The notes: generated from the letters alone by a model not told the origin. Positions 1 through 9,811 are shown, numbered from the stretch's first letter. The stretch is 64,000 nucleotides of DNA from Solwaraspora sp. WMMA2065 (GCF_030345075.1 NZ_CP128361.1:2728001-2792000), one strand, 5' to 3'. Numbers and translations are program-made.

Positions 1-290
1 CCGCGTTCGCCGCCCTGGCGTACGGCGTGGGGGCCGCTACCGGCAGCCGGGCGACGGCGCTCGGCGTCGGCGCGGCGGTCGCCGTGCTCGGCTACCTCGC
101 CAACGCCGTCCTGCCCCAGGTCGAGGCGCTGGCGTGGGCCCGCGACATTTCTCCGTTCCACTGGTACCTCGCCGGCGACCCGCTGGTGAACGGGGTGCAG
201 GTCGGCGGCGTACTGCTGCTCGCCGGCTTCGCTGTGGTCTGCGTCGCCGCCGGCACCTGGCGCTTCACCCGCCGCGACATCGCCGTGTGA
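1..290 (+). CDS. ABC-2 type transporter permease, C-terminal fragment
   Basis: The reading frame is open at the left edge, so only about the last 95 residues are present. They contain two hydrophobic segments, one rich in Ala/Val/Leu near the start and one before the end (GVLLLAGFAVVCVAAGTWRF), joined by a loop with ISPFHWYLAGDPL. An aromatic loop followed by a last helix and a short basic tail (RRDIAV) is typical of the end of ABC-2 membrane permeases in actinomycete drug/antibiotic exporters. The ATPase partner is not visible and would lie upstream outside the window. The substrate cannot be inferred. A GTG at 27 is internal and is not the start. Confidence 0.7.
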   Translation, partial: AFAALAYGVGAATGSRATALGVGAAVAVLGYLANAVLPQVEALAWARDISPFHWYLAGDPLVNGVQVGGVLLLAGFAVVCVAAGTWRFTRRDIAV

Positions 291-373
291 GGGATCGCCG
301 CGCGGCCGGGCGGGTGGGTGCGGCGCCTGCCGTGCCCACCGGCCGGACCGGCCCGGCTGCCACACTGGCAGGC

Positions 374-778
374 ATGGACTCCGACGTGATCTCCATCCGG
401 ACCGGCTCCCGGCCCGTGGTGCGCGACATCACCGCCGAGGCGGGGCGGTTCGTGGCCGGACGCGGCGACGGGCTGCTGCACGTGTTCGTACCGCACGCCA
501 CCGCCGGCATCGCGATCATCGAGACCGGTGCCGGCTCCGACGACGATCTGCTCACCGCTCTGGACCAGCTGCTGCCCACCGACGACCGTTGGCAGCACCG
601 GCACGGCTCGCCCGGGCACGGCCGGGACCATGTGCTACCGGCGTTCGTCGCCCCGTACGCGACGTTGCCGGTGCTCGACGGCCGGCTCGCGCTCGGCACC
701 TGGCAGTCGGTCTGCCTGGTCGACCCGAACGGGGACAACGCCGACCGCAAGGTCAGGTTCTCCTTCCTCGCCGGCTGA
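374..778 (+). CDS. YjbQ/UPF0047 family protein
   Basis: The 134-residue product matches the length and fold signature of the YjbQ (UPF0047) family. It has the conserved HATAGIAIIETG segment near residues 43-54 and the LALGTWQ motif near residue 104, followed by a DPNGDNADRKV stretch. Family members are small soluble trimers. E. coli YjbQ has weak thiamin phosphate synthase activity, but the physiological role is not settled. The ATG at 374 is preferred because the family signature begins close to it, and a longer upstream extension would run through the previous gene. It sits between a permease gene and aceE with no obvious operon link. Confidence 0.85.
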   Translation: MDSDVISIRTGSRPVVRDITAEAGRFVAGRGDGLLHVFVPHATAGIAIIETGAGSDDDLLTALDQLLPTDDRWQHRHGSPGHGRDHVLPAFVAPYATLPVLDGRLALGTWQSVCLVDPNGDNADRKVRFSFLAG

Positions 779-790
779 CCCGCGCCGCCC

Positions 791-830
791 GGAGCCGGTC
801 GGAGCCGGTCGGAGCCGGTCGGAGCCGGTC
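791..830. repeat. Four perfect tandem copies of a 10-bp unit
   Basis: The unit GGAGCCGGTC is repeated four times without mismatch just after the stop of the YjbQ-family gene and about 125 bp before aceE. It is a simple tandem repeat of the kind that varies in copy number by slippage. It is not a hairpin, so it is not itself a terminator. Confidence 0.9.
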
Positions 831-954
831 GGAAGTTACCGTCTGGTACCTGTGTCCCAGATCGCCTCTATGGCGGCCGCGCGTGACGCAACCGGCCTCC
901 AGGGGGCAGGATGGTCAGTAGAGACCTATCCCACACACAACTGAGGGAACGCCT

Positions 955-3717
955 GTGGCCACGGAACGCAAGCGCCCGGTGATCAGCGACGGCCTGCCGA
1001 GCCAGCTTCCGGACATCGACCCTGAAGAAACCAGCGAATGGGTCGAGTCACTCGACGGAGTGATCGACGAACGCGGCGCCAAACGCGCCCGCTACGTCAT
1101 GCTGCGCCTGCTCGAACGGGCTCGGGAGCGTCAGGTCGGGGTGCCGCCACTGACCACCACCGACTACATCAACACGATTCCGCCGGAACGCGAACCCTGG
1201 TTCCCCGGCGACGAGATGATCGAGCGGCGGATTCGCGCGTACATCCGGTGGAACGCCGCCGTGCTGGTGCACCGCGCGCAGCGGCCGGAGATCGGCGTCG
1301 GCGGCCACATCTCCACGTACGCCAGCGCGGCGTCCCTCTACGAAGTGGGTATGAACCACTTCTTCCGTGGCAAGCAGCATCCCGGCGGCGGGGACCACAT
1401 CTTCTTCCAGGGGCACGCCTCCCCGGGCATGTACGCCCGCGCCTTCGTCGAGGGCCGGCTGTCGGAGCAGCGCCTCGACGGCTTCCGGCAGGAGCTGTCG
1501 CACGCCGGGCTCGGCGGCGGGTTGCCGTCGTACCCGCACCCGCGGCTGATGCCGGACTTCTGGGAGTTTCCCACCGTCTCGATGGGCCTCGGCGCGATCA
1601 ACGCGATCTACCAGGCGCGGTTCAACCGGTACCTGCAGCACCGGGGCATCAAGGACACCTCTGATCAGCACGTGTGGGCGTTCCTCGGCGACGGTGAGAT
1701 GGACGAGCCGGAGTCGCTCGGCGCGATCGGGGTGGCCGCCCGCGAGGAGCTGGACAACCTCACCTTCGTCATCAACTGCAACCTGCAGCGGCTGGACGGC
1801 CCGGTACGCGGCAACGGCAAGGTCATGCAGGAGCTGGAGGCGTTCTTCCGGGGCGCCGGCTGGAACGTGATCAAAGTCGTCTGGGGTCGGGAGTGGGACC
1901 CGCTGCTCGCCGCGGACACCGACGGCGCGCTGGTCAACCTGATGAACACCACGCCGGACGGCGACTACCAGACCTACAAGGCCGAGTCCGGCGCGTACGT
2001 GCGGGAGCACTTCTTCGGCCGCGACCCGCGTACCCGCAAGATGGTCGAAGGGCTGTCCGACGACGAGATCTGGAACCTCAAGCGCGGCGGGCACGACTAC
2101 CGGAAGCTGTACGCGGCGTACAAGGCGGCCACCGAGCACACCGGCCAGCCGACGGTGATCCTGGCCAAGACGATCAAGGGCTGGACGCTCGGGGAGCACT
2201 TCGAGGGCCGCAACGCCACCCACCAGATGAAGAAGCTGACCCTGGACGACCTGAAAACCTTCCGGGACCGGCTCTACCTGGACGTGGCGGACGAGCAACT
2301 GGAGGCGAACCCCTACCTCCCGCCGTACCTGCGCCCGGCCGACGATTCCCCGGAGATGACCTACCTGCAGGAGCGCCGCAAGGCCCTCGGCGGGTACGTG
2401 CCGACCCGGCGGACCGCCGCCCGCCCGCTGGCGGTGCCGGGCAGTGAGCGGTTCGGTGATGTCAAACGCGGCTCCGGCAAGCAGAAGGTCGCCACCACGA
2501 TGGCCTTCGTCCGGCTGCTCAAGGACATCATGAAGGACCGCGAGTTCGGCAAGCGGTGGGTGCCGATCATCCCGGACGAGGCGCGGACCTTCGGCATGGA
2601 CTCACTGTTCCCGACGCAGAAGATCTACTCACCGCACGGGCAGAAGTACACCGCGGTGGACCGGGAGCTGTTCCTGTCGTACAAGGAGTCGACCGCCGGG
2701 CAGATCCTGCACGAGGGGATCAACGAGGCCGGGTCGGTGGCGTCGTTCACCGCCGCCGGCACGTCGTACGCCACCCACGACGAGCCGATGATCCCGCTGT
2801 ACATCTTCTACTCGATGTTCGGCTTCCAGCGCACCGGCGACGCGTTCTGGGCGGCGGCCGACCAGATGGCCCGCGGCTTCGTCCTCGGGGCCACCGCCGG
2901 GCGGACCACGCTCAACGGCGAGGGTCTGCAGCACGAGGACGGGCATTCGCAACTGCTCGCCGCGAGCAACCCGGCGGTGGTCGCCTACGACCCGGCGTTC
3001 GCGTTCGAGATCGCGCACATCGTGGAGAACGGCCTGCACCGGATGTACGGCGAGTCACCGGAGAACATCTTCTACTACCTCACGGTGTACAACGAGCCGA
3101 TCGTGCAGCCGGCACAGCCGGACGGGCTCGACGTCGAAGGGCTGCTCAAGGGCCTCTACCGGTACGCGGCGGCACCGCAGGTGAGTCGGGCCGACGGCGG
3201 CGAGGCGCCGCGGGCGACGATCCTCGCCTCCGGCACCGGGATGCAGTGGGCACTCAAGGCGCAGCAGCTGCTCGCCGAGGACTGGGGGGTGGCCGCCGAC
3301 GTGTGGTCGGTGACCTCCTGGACGGAGCTGCGTCGGGACGCGGTGGCCTGCGAGGAACACAACCTGATCAACCTGGGCGGTGAGGCGCGGGTGCCGTACG
3401 TGCGAACGGCGCTGGCCGACGCGCCGCAGTCGGTGGTCGCGGTCAGCGACTGGATGCGGGCGGTGCCGGACCTGATCGCCCGGTGGATTCCGGGCGACTA
3501 CACCTCGCTGGGCACCGACGGGTTCGGGCTGTCGGACACCCGGCACGCGTTGCGGCGGCACTTCCATGTCGACGCCGAGTCGGTGGCCGTCGCGACGCTG
3601 CGGCAGTTGGCGTTGCGCGGCGAGGTGCCGGCCGAGGTGCCGGCGGGGGCCGCCAAGAAGTACGCGATCGACGACGTCAACGCCGCTCCGGTCGGGGAGA
3701 CCGGCGGCGACTCCTGA
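955..3717 (+). CDS. aceE: Pyruvate dehydrogenase E1 component, homodimeric type
   Basis: The 920-residue protein has the length and organisation of the homodimeric (alpha2) E1 of the pyruvate dehydrogenase complex, which decarboxylates pyruvate with thiamine diphosphate and passes the acetyl group to the E2 lipoyl domain. The ThDP motif is [10 protein letters not shown] near residue 243, continuing to [16 protein letters not shown] about 30 residues later. The second half contains the pyrimidine-domain segment [29 protein letters not shown] family residues. The GTG at 955 has an AGGGA-type ribosome site about 8 bp upstream. Actinobacteria use this AceE together with SucB/LpdA-type partners encoded elsewhere. 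It appears monocistronic, since a strong hairpin follows it. Confidence 0.96.
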   Translation: MATERKRPVISDGLPSQLPDIDPEETSEWVESLDGVIDERGAKRARYVMLRLLERARERQVGVPPLTTTDYINTIPPEREPWFPGDEMIERRIRAYIRWNAAVLVHRAQRPEIGVGGHISTYASAASLYEVGMNHFFRGKQHPGGGDHIFFQGHASPGMYARAFVEGRLSEQRLDGFRQELSHAGLGGGLPSYPHPRLMPDFWEFPTVSMGLGAINAIYQARFNRYLQHRGIKDTSDQHVWAFLGDGEMDEPESLGAIGVAAREELDNLTFVINCNLQRLDGPVRGNGKVMQELEAFFRGAGWNVIKVVWGREWDPLLAADTDGALVNLMNTTPDGDYQTYKAESGAYVREHFFGRDPRTRKMVEGLSDDEIWNLKRGGHDYRKLYAAYKAATEHTGQPTVILAKTIKGWTLGEHFEGRNATHQMKKLTLDDLKTFRDRLYLDVADEQLEANPYLPPYLRPADDSPEMTYLQERRKALGGYVPTRRTAARPLAVPGSERFGDVKRGSGKQKVATTMAFVRLLKDIMKDREFGKRWVPIIPDEARTFGMDSLFPTQKIYSPHGQKYTAVDRELFLSYKESTAGQILHEGINEAGSVASFTAAGTSYATHDEPMIPLYIFYSMFGFQRTGDAFWAAADQMARGFVLGATAGRTTLNGEGLQHEDGHSQLLAASNPAVVAYDPAFAFEIAHIVENGLHRMYGESPENIFYYLTVYNEPIVQPAQPDGLDVEGLLKGLYRYAAAPQVSRADGGEAPRATILASGTGMQWALKAQQLLAEDWGVAADVWSVTSWTELRRDAVACEEHNLINLGGEARVPYVRTALADAPQSVVAVSDWMRAVPDLIARWIPGDYTSLGTDGFGLSDTRHALRRHFHVDAESVAVATLRQLALRGEVPAEVPAGAAKKYAIDDVNAAPVGETGGDS

Positions 3718-3739
3718 TCCGCAGCGACCGCAGTCGACG

Positions 3740-3765
3740 GGCCCCGGCGGGTGACCGCCGGGGCC
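3740..3765. terminator. Hairpin terminator between aceE and the convergent gene
   Basis: Perfect 11-bp arms GGCCCCGGCGG and CCGCCGGGGCC flank a GTGA loop. It lies 22 bp after the aceE stop. There is no U-tract, which is common in high-GC actinobacteria. It could act in both directions. Confidence 0.8.
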
Positions 3766-3810
3766 TGCCGCGTCCGGGGCCGCACCGTCGGCGGACCTCG
3801 CCGTAGCTGC

Positions 3811-3860
3811 GGTCCGGCTGCGGTCAGCAGACGTTGGTCCGGCTGCCGTCAGCAGACGTT
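3811..3860. repeat. 25-bp tandem duplication spanning a gene end
   Basis: Two adjacent 25-bp copies (3811-3835 and 3836-3860) differ at a single base. The second copy contains the last codons and the TGA of the minus-strand SRPBCC gene. The first copy therefore repeats the same tail and stop downstream of the real one. Confidence 0.9.
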
Positions 3861-4319
3861 GGTCCGGTCGCCGGCGTTGGCGGCGTACCGGGCGGCGGCC
3901 AGGTCGGACAGGCGGCCCAGGGAGGTCTCCAGGTCGGCGCCGACCCGGTGCTTGCCGAGTCGCAGCAGGGTCGCGCTGACCTGGCCGGCCGGCCACCGCA
4001 CGATGGTCAGCCGTACTGCGGTGCCGTCCCCCTCCGGGGTGAGTTCGACCTGCACCTCGGTGCGGGCCTCGGCCCGCAGGCCAGGGCCGGCGGCCCGCTC
4101 CCGCCAGGCGATCAGCTTGGGCGGCTGGAGCTCGATGACCTCGGCGTCGGCGGCCGCGCCGTCCGCCGTGTGCACCCGCATCCGGCGGATGTCGCCGCCG
4201 ATCACCTCGGCCTGGCGGACACCGGCGAGCCAGTCGGGCAGCAACGCGGCCTGCCCGACCACCTCCCAGACGGTGTCGATCGGGGCCTCCGCCCGCCCGC
4301 TGCGTTCGATGAGGATCAT
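3849..4319 (-). CDS. SRPBCC (START/Bet v1-like) family protein
   Basis: The 156-residue product begins MILIERSGRAEAPIDTVWEVV, the usual first strand of actinobacterial SRPBCC/polyketide-cyclase-like proteins (helix-grip fold binding hydrophobic ligands). Later features are the alternating beta-strands LTPEGDGTAVRLTIVRW and a final long helix. The ligand is unknown. An in-frame extension to 4502 exists, but it is Cys/Arg-rich, unlike the family, and overlaps the start of gltX, so the ATG at 4319 was chosen. It is divergent from gltX and convergent with aceE. The end of the gene lies in a 25-bp tandem duplication. Confidence 0.8.
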   Translation of the reverse strand: MILIERSGRAEAPIDTVWEVVGQAALLPDWLAGVRQAEVIGGDIRRMRVHTADGAAADAEVIELQPPKLIAWRERAAGPGLRAEARTEVQVELTPEGDGTAVRLTIVRWPAGQVSATLLRLGKHRVGADLETSLGRLSDLAAARYAANAGDRTNVC

Positions 4320-4461
4320 CTGCCTGCCTGTCTCTGCCTGCTCGTCCTGACAGGCGCAGCCTAAAGCACATTCTCGGCAAAAGGTGCAGACTTCGCTGTT
4401 CACCCCGGGCGCCACCGGACCTGACCGTCGGGCGGGGATCGGCCGCCCGTAGGCTGGGGCC

Positions 4462-5895
4462 GTGACGGTACGCGTACGCTTCGCCCCATCCCCCACCGGC
4501 ATGTTCCACGTCGGCGGTGCCCGTTCAGCACTGCAGAACTGGATCTACGCCAAGCAGCACGGGGGCGTGTTCGTACTACGGGTGGAGGACACCGACGCGG
4601 CCCGCAACCGCCCCGAGTGGATCGAGGGGATCCTCAGCGCGCTGGACTGGATCGGCATCCGTCGTGGTTCGTACGAGGGGCCGTACTTCCAGTCGGCCAA
4701 CGCCGGCGAGCACCGCGCGGCGGCCGACCGGCTCCACCAGTCCGGGCGTGCCTACTACTGCGACTGCGCCCGCGCCGATGTGCAGGCCCGCACCGGCAGC
4801 GAGTACCGCGGGTACGACGGGTTCTGCCGCGACCGGGGTCTCGACGCCGGCGCCGGACGGGCCCTGCGCTTCCGCACTCCGGACACCGGCAGCACCACGG
4901 TCGCCGACCTGATCCGCGGCGAGCCGACGTTCGAGAACCAGTTGATCGAGGACTTCGTCATCGCCCGGGGCGACGGCTCGCCGGTTTTCCTGCTGGCCAA
5001 CGTGGTCGACGACATCTCCCAGGGGATCACCCACGTGATCCGCGCCGAGGAGCACCTGCCGAACACCCCGAAACAGCAGCTGCTCTGGGCAGCGCTCGGG
5101 GTCAAGCCACCGGTCTGGGCACACGTACCGGTGGTCGTCAACGAGAAACGTCAGAAACTGTCCAAGCGCCGTGACAAGGTGGCGCTGGAGGCGTACCGCG
5201 ACGAGGGGTACCTCGCCGACGCGATGCGCAACTATCTGATGCTGCTCGGCTGGGCGCCGAGTAACGACCGGGAGATCGTGCCCTGGTCGGTGATCGAGGA
5301 GGAGTTCCGACTGGAGGCGGTGAACCCGTCCCCGGCCTTTTTCGACGAGCGCAAACTACGCGCCTTCAACGGTGAGTACATCCGGGCGCTACCGGTCGAG
5401 GACTTCATCGCCGCCTGTCAGCCCTGGCTGACCGGGACGCCGTCGACGCCGGCGCCGACCGGCAGCGGTATCGCGCCGCCGCCGTGGCGGGCGGCCGACT
5501 ACGACCCGACGACGTTCGCGGCGGTCGCCCCGCTCGCCCAGACCAGGATCGCGGTACTCAGCGAAATCGTCACCAACGTCGATTTCCTCTTCCTCGACGT
5601 CCCGGTAATCGACGACGCCGCGTGGGCGAAGGCGATGAAGGCTGGCGCAGCCGACTTGCTGGACGCGACGATCGCCGCGTTCGCGGCGCTGCCGGACTGG
5701 TCCGCCGAGCCACTGAAAGCAGCGCTGGAGCAGGTCGGCGCCGAGCGTGGCCTCAAGCTCGGCAAGGCCCAGGCACCGGTACGGGTCGCGGTGACCGGCC
5801 GGTCCGTCGGGCTGCCGCTGTTCGAGTCGTTGGAGGTCCTCGGGTCGGAGCGCACGTTGCGTCGGCTGCGCAACGCCCGCGCCCGGCTCGGCTGA
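4462..5895 (+). CDS. gltX: Glutamyl-tRNA synthetase
   Basis: The 477-residue class I synthetase charges tRNA-Glu, and in actinobacteria usually also tRNA-Gln as substrate for GatCAB. The N-terminus [19 protein letters not shown] carries the HIGH-type motif, and KLSKRRDKV near residue 231 is the KMSKS-type motif. A Cys pair (YYCDC) and a later Cys near residues 95-121 resemble part of the zinc-binding insert of bacterial GluRS. The C-terminal anticodon-binding domain is complete. No Shine-Dalgarno is visible. Instead a TAGGCT hexamer at 4450-4455 lies 6 bp before the GTG, the spacing expected for a leaderless actinobacterial mRNA. Confidence 0.95.
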   Translation: MTVRVRFAPSPTGMFHVGGARSALQNWIYAKQHGGVFVLRVEDTDAARNRPEWIEGILSALDWIGIRRGSYEGPYFQSANAGEHRAAADRLHQSGRAYYCDCARADVQARTGSEYRGYDGFCRDRGLDAGAGRALRFRTPDTGSTTVADLIRGEPTFENQLIEDFVIARGDGSPVFLLANVVDDISQGITHVIRAEEHLPNTPKQQLLWAALGVKPPVWAHVPVVVNEKRQKLSKRRDKVALEAYRDEGYLADAMRNYLMLLGWAPSNDREIVPWSVIEEEFRLEAVNPSPAFFDERKLRAFNGEYIRALPVEDFIAACQPWLTGTPSTPAPTGSGIAPPPWRAADYDPTTFAAVAPLAQTRIAVLSEIVTNVDFLFLDVPVIDDAAWAKAMKAGAADLLDATIAAFAALPDWSAEPLKAALEQVGAERGLKLGKAQAPVRVAVTGRSVGLPLFESLEVLGSERTLRRLRNARARLG

Positions 5896-5911
5896 CGTCG
5901 CGACGGTCCGG

Positions 5912-6502
5912 TCAGGTGGTACGGCGGCGGACGAAGAACGCTCCGGCCGCCACCGCGACCAGCAGGACGACGGCACCGACCAGCCACGGCCACCATGGGG
6001 TCGACTCGGTGGAACTGGTGGCCTGCGGCGTCGGTGCCGGGGTCGCCTCCGGTGTCGGTTCGGCGGCGGTGGGGCTGGGTGCCCCGGTCGGTGACGGCTG
6101 AGCGGTCGGTGACGGATCAGCGGTCGGCTCGACACCGACCGTCAACGTGAAGGCGAACGCACCCTTTACCCAGTGTCCGTCGGCGGACAACACGTTGTAG
6201 TCCACTGTGTATTCTCCGGCGGGTCCGGGACGGAACGGCACGCTCACCGCCTTGCCGTCCACCACGGGCGCCCCGGTGGACGCCGCAGCGCCATCCGGAC
6301 CGGTCACGCTCAGTTCGGTCTGCTCCTGGCTGAGGTTGGCCAGAAAGGTGAGTCGGACCGTCTCGGGGGCCTGCGCGAGCTCCGCACCGTCGGCCGGATC
6401 GCTCCCGGTCAGCACGTTGTGCGCCTGGGCCGGCGATGTCCCGAACAGCACCGCGAGCAGCCCGACGAACACCGCGAGCAACACCCCTGGTACGCGTACC
6501 AC
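5912..6502 (-). CDS. CopC-domain exported protein with C-terminal membrane anchor
   Basis: The protein has a signal peptide ending near TSPAQA, then mature AHNVLTGSDPADGAELAQAP, the start of CopC/YcnJ-type beta-sandwich domains, whose N-terminal His is a copper ligand in characterised members. A second conserved stretch is YNVLSADGHWVKGAFAFTL. A Pro/Thr-rich linker and one transmembrane helix (WWPWLVGAVVLLVAVAAGAFFV) followed by RRR anchor it on the outside of the membrane. Copper handling is inferred from the family. The start at 6502 follows a GGTGGGGGA ribosome site; a GTG at 6514 is also possible. It is convergent with gltX. Confidence 0.8.
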   Translation of the reverse strand: MVRVPGVLLAVFVGLLAVLFGTSPAQAHNVLTGSDPADGAELAQAPETVRLTFLANLSQEQTELSVTGPDGAAASTGAPVVDGKAVSVPFRPGPAGEYTVDYNVLSADGHWVKGAFAFTLTVGVEPTADPSPTAQPSPTGAPSPTAAEPTPEATPAPTPQATSSTESTPWWPWLVGAVVLLVAVAAGAFFVRRRTT

Positions 6503-6768
6503 CCTGTCCCCCACCTGTTGCGATCGCCGGATACGATCGGTCGCCAGACGACGCGCCGGGCCGTCATCGGCCGACCTCCCTGGTTGGTCGGTCACCGGTC
6601 GTCGATGGTTCCCGAAAAATCCGTCCAGCGGGTGCAACCGTCCAGAGTCGTGCGGAGTCTCTCACAGTGAGGGTCCGCGACCACGCCCGCCGCTGATTAC
6701 GTCGGGCCGCCATCGGGTAGTACGCACATCGACTAGGACCTGACCTCCGCGGGGCGAGGGAGTTGACC

Positions 6769-7416
6769 ATGGGACAGCGGGCAGCCAGCCGTCTCCTAGC
6801 GGCCGGTGCGCTGCTCCTGGCATTCGGCACGTCCATCCTGGCGGCGAACCGGGTGTACGCGGCACCACCTGCACCAACGACCGTCACCATCGAAGGTGAC
6901 GACCTGCCGGAGCCGCTCGCCGTGCACGCCGACGCCGACGCCGAGTTGTTCGCGGCGGTGCTCAGCCAGGTCAGTTGGCTCACCGGACCGGGCCAGACCA
7001 GTTCCCCGGAGCCGGGTGACCTCGGCCCGAAGTACCTGGTCGTGGTCATGGTGGCGGACGAGCCACATCGCACCTACGAGCTGTATCCGCTGGCCAAGGG
7101 AGGCCCGCGCGCGTTTCGACCGGCGGAGCAGCCTGGTGACGGCAAGACCGCAGCCGGCTGGTTCTTCGGCCGGCTGACGATGTCCGAGACGCTGCGAGCG
7201 GCCGGCGCACCGCTGCCGGCCCGCCCGGACAGCATCAGCGGTGGCATCGGCGGTGGTGAACGGGTGATTCCGGAGGACGCGCTCAACCCGGGCGAGGACA
7301 TCGACCAGATGCTCACCGACCTGCGTCAGGTCATGGTGCTCAACGCCGCCGTGGTGGTCGGCATCACCCTGGGGATCGCGGGGATCGCCCTGCTGGTACG
7401 CCGCCGGACCAGGTGA
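6769..7416 (+). CDS. Exported membrane-anchored protein of unknown function
   Basis: The 215-residue product has an N-terminal signal peptide (SRLLAAGALLLAFGTSILAAN), an extracytoplasmic domain of about 145 residues without a recognised family, and a C-terminal helix (MVLNAAVVVGITLGIAGIALLV) followed by RRRTR. The topology mirrors the CopC-like protein encoded divergently about 265 bp away, so the two may share a regulator. The domain contains KYLVVVMVADEPHRTYELYPLAKGG. The ATG at 6769 follows a GAGGGAG site by 6 bp. A TTG six bases upstream is less likely. Confidence 0.75.
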   Translation: MGQRAASRLLAAGALLLAFGTSILAANRVYAAPPAPTTVTIEGDDLPEPLAVHADADAELFAAVLSQVSWLTGPGQTSSPEPGDLGPKYLVVVMVADEPHRTYELYPLAKGGPRAFRPAEQPGDGKTAAGWFFGRLTMSETLRAAGAPLPARPDSISGGIGGGERVIPEDALNPGEDIDQMLTDLRQVMVLNAAVVVGITLGIAGIALLVRRRTR

Positions 7417-7719
7417 CCGGCCCGGCCGCACGGGTGACCGGAGCGGTCGGGCGGTGTCAGCACCAGCGGTGCGGCGGGCGTTCCCGACGTACCACCCGGG
7501 AACTCGGCCGGACCCCGAGATGGCGATGCGCGCCAGCCCATCCCCGTTGCCCCGCGCAGCAGGTCGACACCGGCTGCGGGTCGGCCGAACCGCCCCGGTC
7601 GGTTCCCTGCCCGGTCAACGTCCGGCCGAGTGACAGCTGGTCCCGCTCCCCCGGATGGTCCCGCCCGACGCCATGGTCCCGCCCGACGCCGCCGCTGTGG
7701 CCAGCCCCCAGGTACGCCA
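7417..7719. other. Intergenic region with an 18-bp direct repeat
   Basis: This 303-bp gap lies between convergent genes and no coding sequence is convincing. It holds two perfect adjacent copies of an 18-bp unit at 7655-7672 and 7673-7690 (ATGGTCCCGCCCGACGCC). No clear hairpin terminator was found. Confidence 0.6.
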
Positions 7720-8412
7720 TCACGAACTCCTCACCTCACACGAGCCGTCCCGAGACGACACCTTGCCAGGTACCGGGCCGGCCGCCGCCGGCCCCCCCGC
7801 CCGCGGTGACCACAGGCGGGCGGCCAGCGCCACCACCGTCACCGCCACCAGGGCGCCGCCGATCACGTCGACCGGCCAGTGCGCGAGCAGCACCAGCCGG
7901 GTCGCCGCGATGAACAGCGCGCCGGCTCCGGCGAGCACCACCACCAGCAACCGCCCGGTACGCCGTACCCCGGGCCAGACCAGCAGGACGACCGCGAACG
8001 CCGCAGCGGCGGCGTTGGTGGTGTGCCCGCTGGGGAACCCGTTGGCGGCGATGGTCACGAAGCCGTCCACCGGGCGGGGTCGGTGCAGCAGCCACTGTCC
8101 CAGCATCCAGCTGACCGGGGCCGCGACGGTCACCGTCGCGCAGAACCAGGCCCGGGGCCGGTCCCGGCGCACGGCGAACAGGGTGGTCGCGGCGGCACCG
8201 GCGGCCAGGAACGGCATCGTCGCCGCCAGGTCGGTGGCGATCCGCAGGACCGCCACCAGCGTCGGCCGGTCGGCGGCGTAGGCCCGCAGCCCGTCGGTCA
8301 CCGGGGCGTCCAGCCGGGCGACCAACGCGGGATCCACCACCAGACCGATGGTCAGCGCCGCGAGGGCGAGCAGGGCCAGCAGCGGTACGACCAGCGGCGG
8401 GCGGGCGATCAT
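7720..8412 (-). CDS. PAP2-family membrane phosphatase
   Basis: The 230-residue integral membrane protein has the three-part signature of PAP2 phosphatases: LLHRPRP (motif 1), NGFPSGHTTNAAAA (motif 2) and TRLVLLAHWPVDVIGG (motif 3), with five or six hydrophobic helices. Such enzymes dephosphorylate lipid phosphates or polyprenyl diphosphates on the outer membrane face. The substrate here is not known. The ATG at 8412 places the first helix (PPLVVPLLALLALAALTIGLV) at the N-terminus. The longer in-frame extension upstream is Arg-rich and unlike the family. It is divergent from fasR with about 58 bp between starts. Confidence 0.88.
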   Translation of the reverse strand: MIARPPLVVPLLALLALAALTIGLVVDPALVARLDAPVTDGLRAYAADRPTLVAVLRIATDLAATMPFLAAGAAATTLFAVRRDRPRAWFCATVTVAAPVSWMLGQWLLHRPRPVDGFVTIAANGFPSGHTTNAAAAAFAVVLLVWPGVRRTGRLLVVVLAGAGALFIAATRLVLLAHWPVDVIGGALVAVTVVALAARLWSPRAGGPAAAGPVPGKVSSRDGSCEVRSS

Positions 8413-8470
8413 CCGCACATGTTGGCACGGTCGGCGCGGTCCTGCCCGCTGGCCGTGACACCCTGACGGG

Positions 8471-9673
8471 GTGGCGACCAAGCGCAACGACGCCGGGCTC
8501 ACCGCGACCCTGCGTCGTATCGAGCGGTCGGCCGGGGCGCTGGCGACCGCGAGCGTGGCCCGGATGGACGAGACCCTGCCCTGGTTCCGTGAGCTGCCCG
8601 CCGACCAGCGTTCCTGGGTGATGCTGATCGCTCAGGCCGGCGTACGGTCCCTGGTGGAGTGGCTGCGCGACGGTGGCGGCGCGAGCGGCAGCCCGCAGGA
8701 GGTCTCCGACGAGGTCTTCGCCGCCGCGCCGCGGGCGCTGGCCCGGTCGATCAGCCTGCAGCACACGGTCGCCCTGATCAAGGTCACCATCGACGTGGTC
8801 GAGGCGCAGGTGCCGCACCTGGCGGCGACCGGCGAGGAGTCGCTGCTACGCGAGGCGGTGCTGCGGTTCTCCCGGGAGATCGCCTTCGCCGCCGCCCGGG
8901 TGTACGCGCGGGCGGCGGAGTCGCGCGGCGCGTGGGATGCCCGGCTGCAGGCGCTGCTGGTCGACGCCCTGCTGCGCGGCGACTCGTCGGACGTGCTGGC
9001 CAGCAGGGCCGCCGCGCTGGGCTGGACCGATGCCTCGCCGGTGTCGGTGGTGGTCGGGCGGTCCCCGGGCGGCGAGGTCACCGCGGTCCTGCAGATCGTC
9101 TACCGGGCAGCCAGGCGGATCGGGGTGGAGACGATCGGCGGGGTGCACAACGACCGGCTGGTGGTGGTACTGGGCGGCGCGGCCGATCCGGCGGCGGCGA
9201 CCGGCAAACTGCTGGACGCGTTCGGCGCCGGCCCGGTGGTGGTCGGGCCGATGGTGGCCAGCCTGGACGAGGCGACCGAGTCGGCCCGGGCAGCGCTGGC
9301 CGGGTACCGGGCGGCACCGGCCTGGCCGGCGGCGCCCCGCCCGGTCGCGGCGACCGATCTGCTGCCGGAGCGGGCCCTCGCCGGTGATCCCGAGGCCCGC
9401 CGTCGGCTGCGCCGCGACGTGTACGGGACCCTGGTCCGTGCCGGCGGGGAGCTGCTGGAGACCCTGGACGCGTTCTTCGCCGCCGGGGCCGTGCTGGAGG
9501 CGACCGCGCGGGCACTGTTCGTCCACCCGAACACGGTGCGTTACCGACTGCGGCGCATCGGTGAAGTGACCGGACTGTCGCCGTTCGCCGCCCGCGACGC
9601 GTACGCGCTGCAGATGGCCCTGGCGATCGGCCGGTTGGATCCCCCGCCGCTGTTGCGGGCCTCGCCCGACTGA
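8471..9673 (+). CDS. fasR: PucR-type transcriptional activator of the fab operon (FasR-like)
   Basis: The 400-residue protein ends in a PucR-type helix-turn-helix (LFVHPNTVRYRLRRIGEVTGLSPFAARDAYALQMAL). Its central part resembles the GGDEF-like regulatory region of this family. In Streptomyces coelicolor the orthologous position, immediately upstream of fabD-fabH-acpP-fabF, is held by FasR, which activates that operon; the same arrangement is seen here. The function is therefore assigned from family plus synteny. The GTG at 8471 has no obvious ribosome site. A palindromic site lies in the 138 bp between fasR and fabD. Confidence 0.87.
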   Translation: MATKRNDAGLTATLRRIERSAGALATASVARMDETLPWFRELPADQRSWVMLIAQAGVRSLVEWLRDGGGASGSPQEVSDEVFAAAPRALARSISLQHTVALIKVTIDVVEAQVPHLAATGEESLLREAVLRFSREIAFAAARVYARAAESRGAWDARLQALLVDALLRGDSSDVLASRAAALGWTDASPVSVVVGRSPGGEVTAVLQIVYRAARRIGVETIGGVHNDRLVVVLGGAADPAAATGKLLDAFGAGPVVVGPMVASLDEATESARAALAGYRAAPAWPAAPRPVAATDLLPERALAGDPEARRRLRRDVYGTLVRAGGELLETLDAFFAAGAVLEATARALFVHPNTVRYRLRRIGEVTGLSPFAARDAYALQMALAIGRLDPPPLLRASPD

Positions 9674-9691
9674 ACGCACTTCCAAAGCAAC

Positions 9692-9716
9692 ATGTGCGGG
9701 CAAAAGACGTGCACAT
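9692..9716. promoter_or_regulatory. Candidate operator upstream of fabD
   Basis: ATGTGC (9692-9697) and GCACAT (9711-9716) form a perfect inverted repeat with a 13-bp spacer, about 95 bp before the fabD start and just after fasR. A dimeric activator such as FasR is the natural candidate to bind it. The sequence was not compared with the published FasR site. Confidence 0.4.
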
Positions 9717-9811
9717 CCGACGATCTTTGTAGGAATCCTCCAACGACGGTAGTGCGGATTGGTATCTCAGCGCACCCAAGTGACCCGTGGGTATCAGGAA
9801 GAGTCATAGCC

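Noticed and set aside
1048-2298. Long minus-strand open frame inside aceE
   Set aside because: It is the antisense of a certain gene, is rich in Val/Arg/Gly from codon-position GC bias and has no family similarity.
3055-4509. Minus-strand frame joining the aceE end and SRPBCC region
   Set aside because: Overlaps aceE and is Arg/Gly-rich; the SRPBCC frame is better supported.
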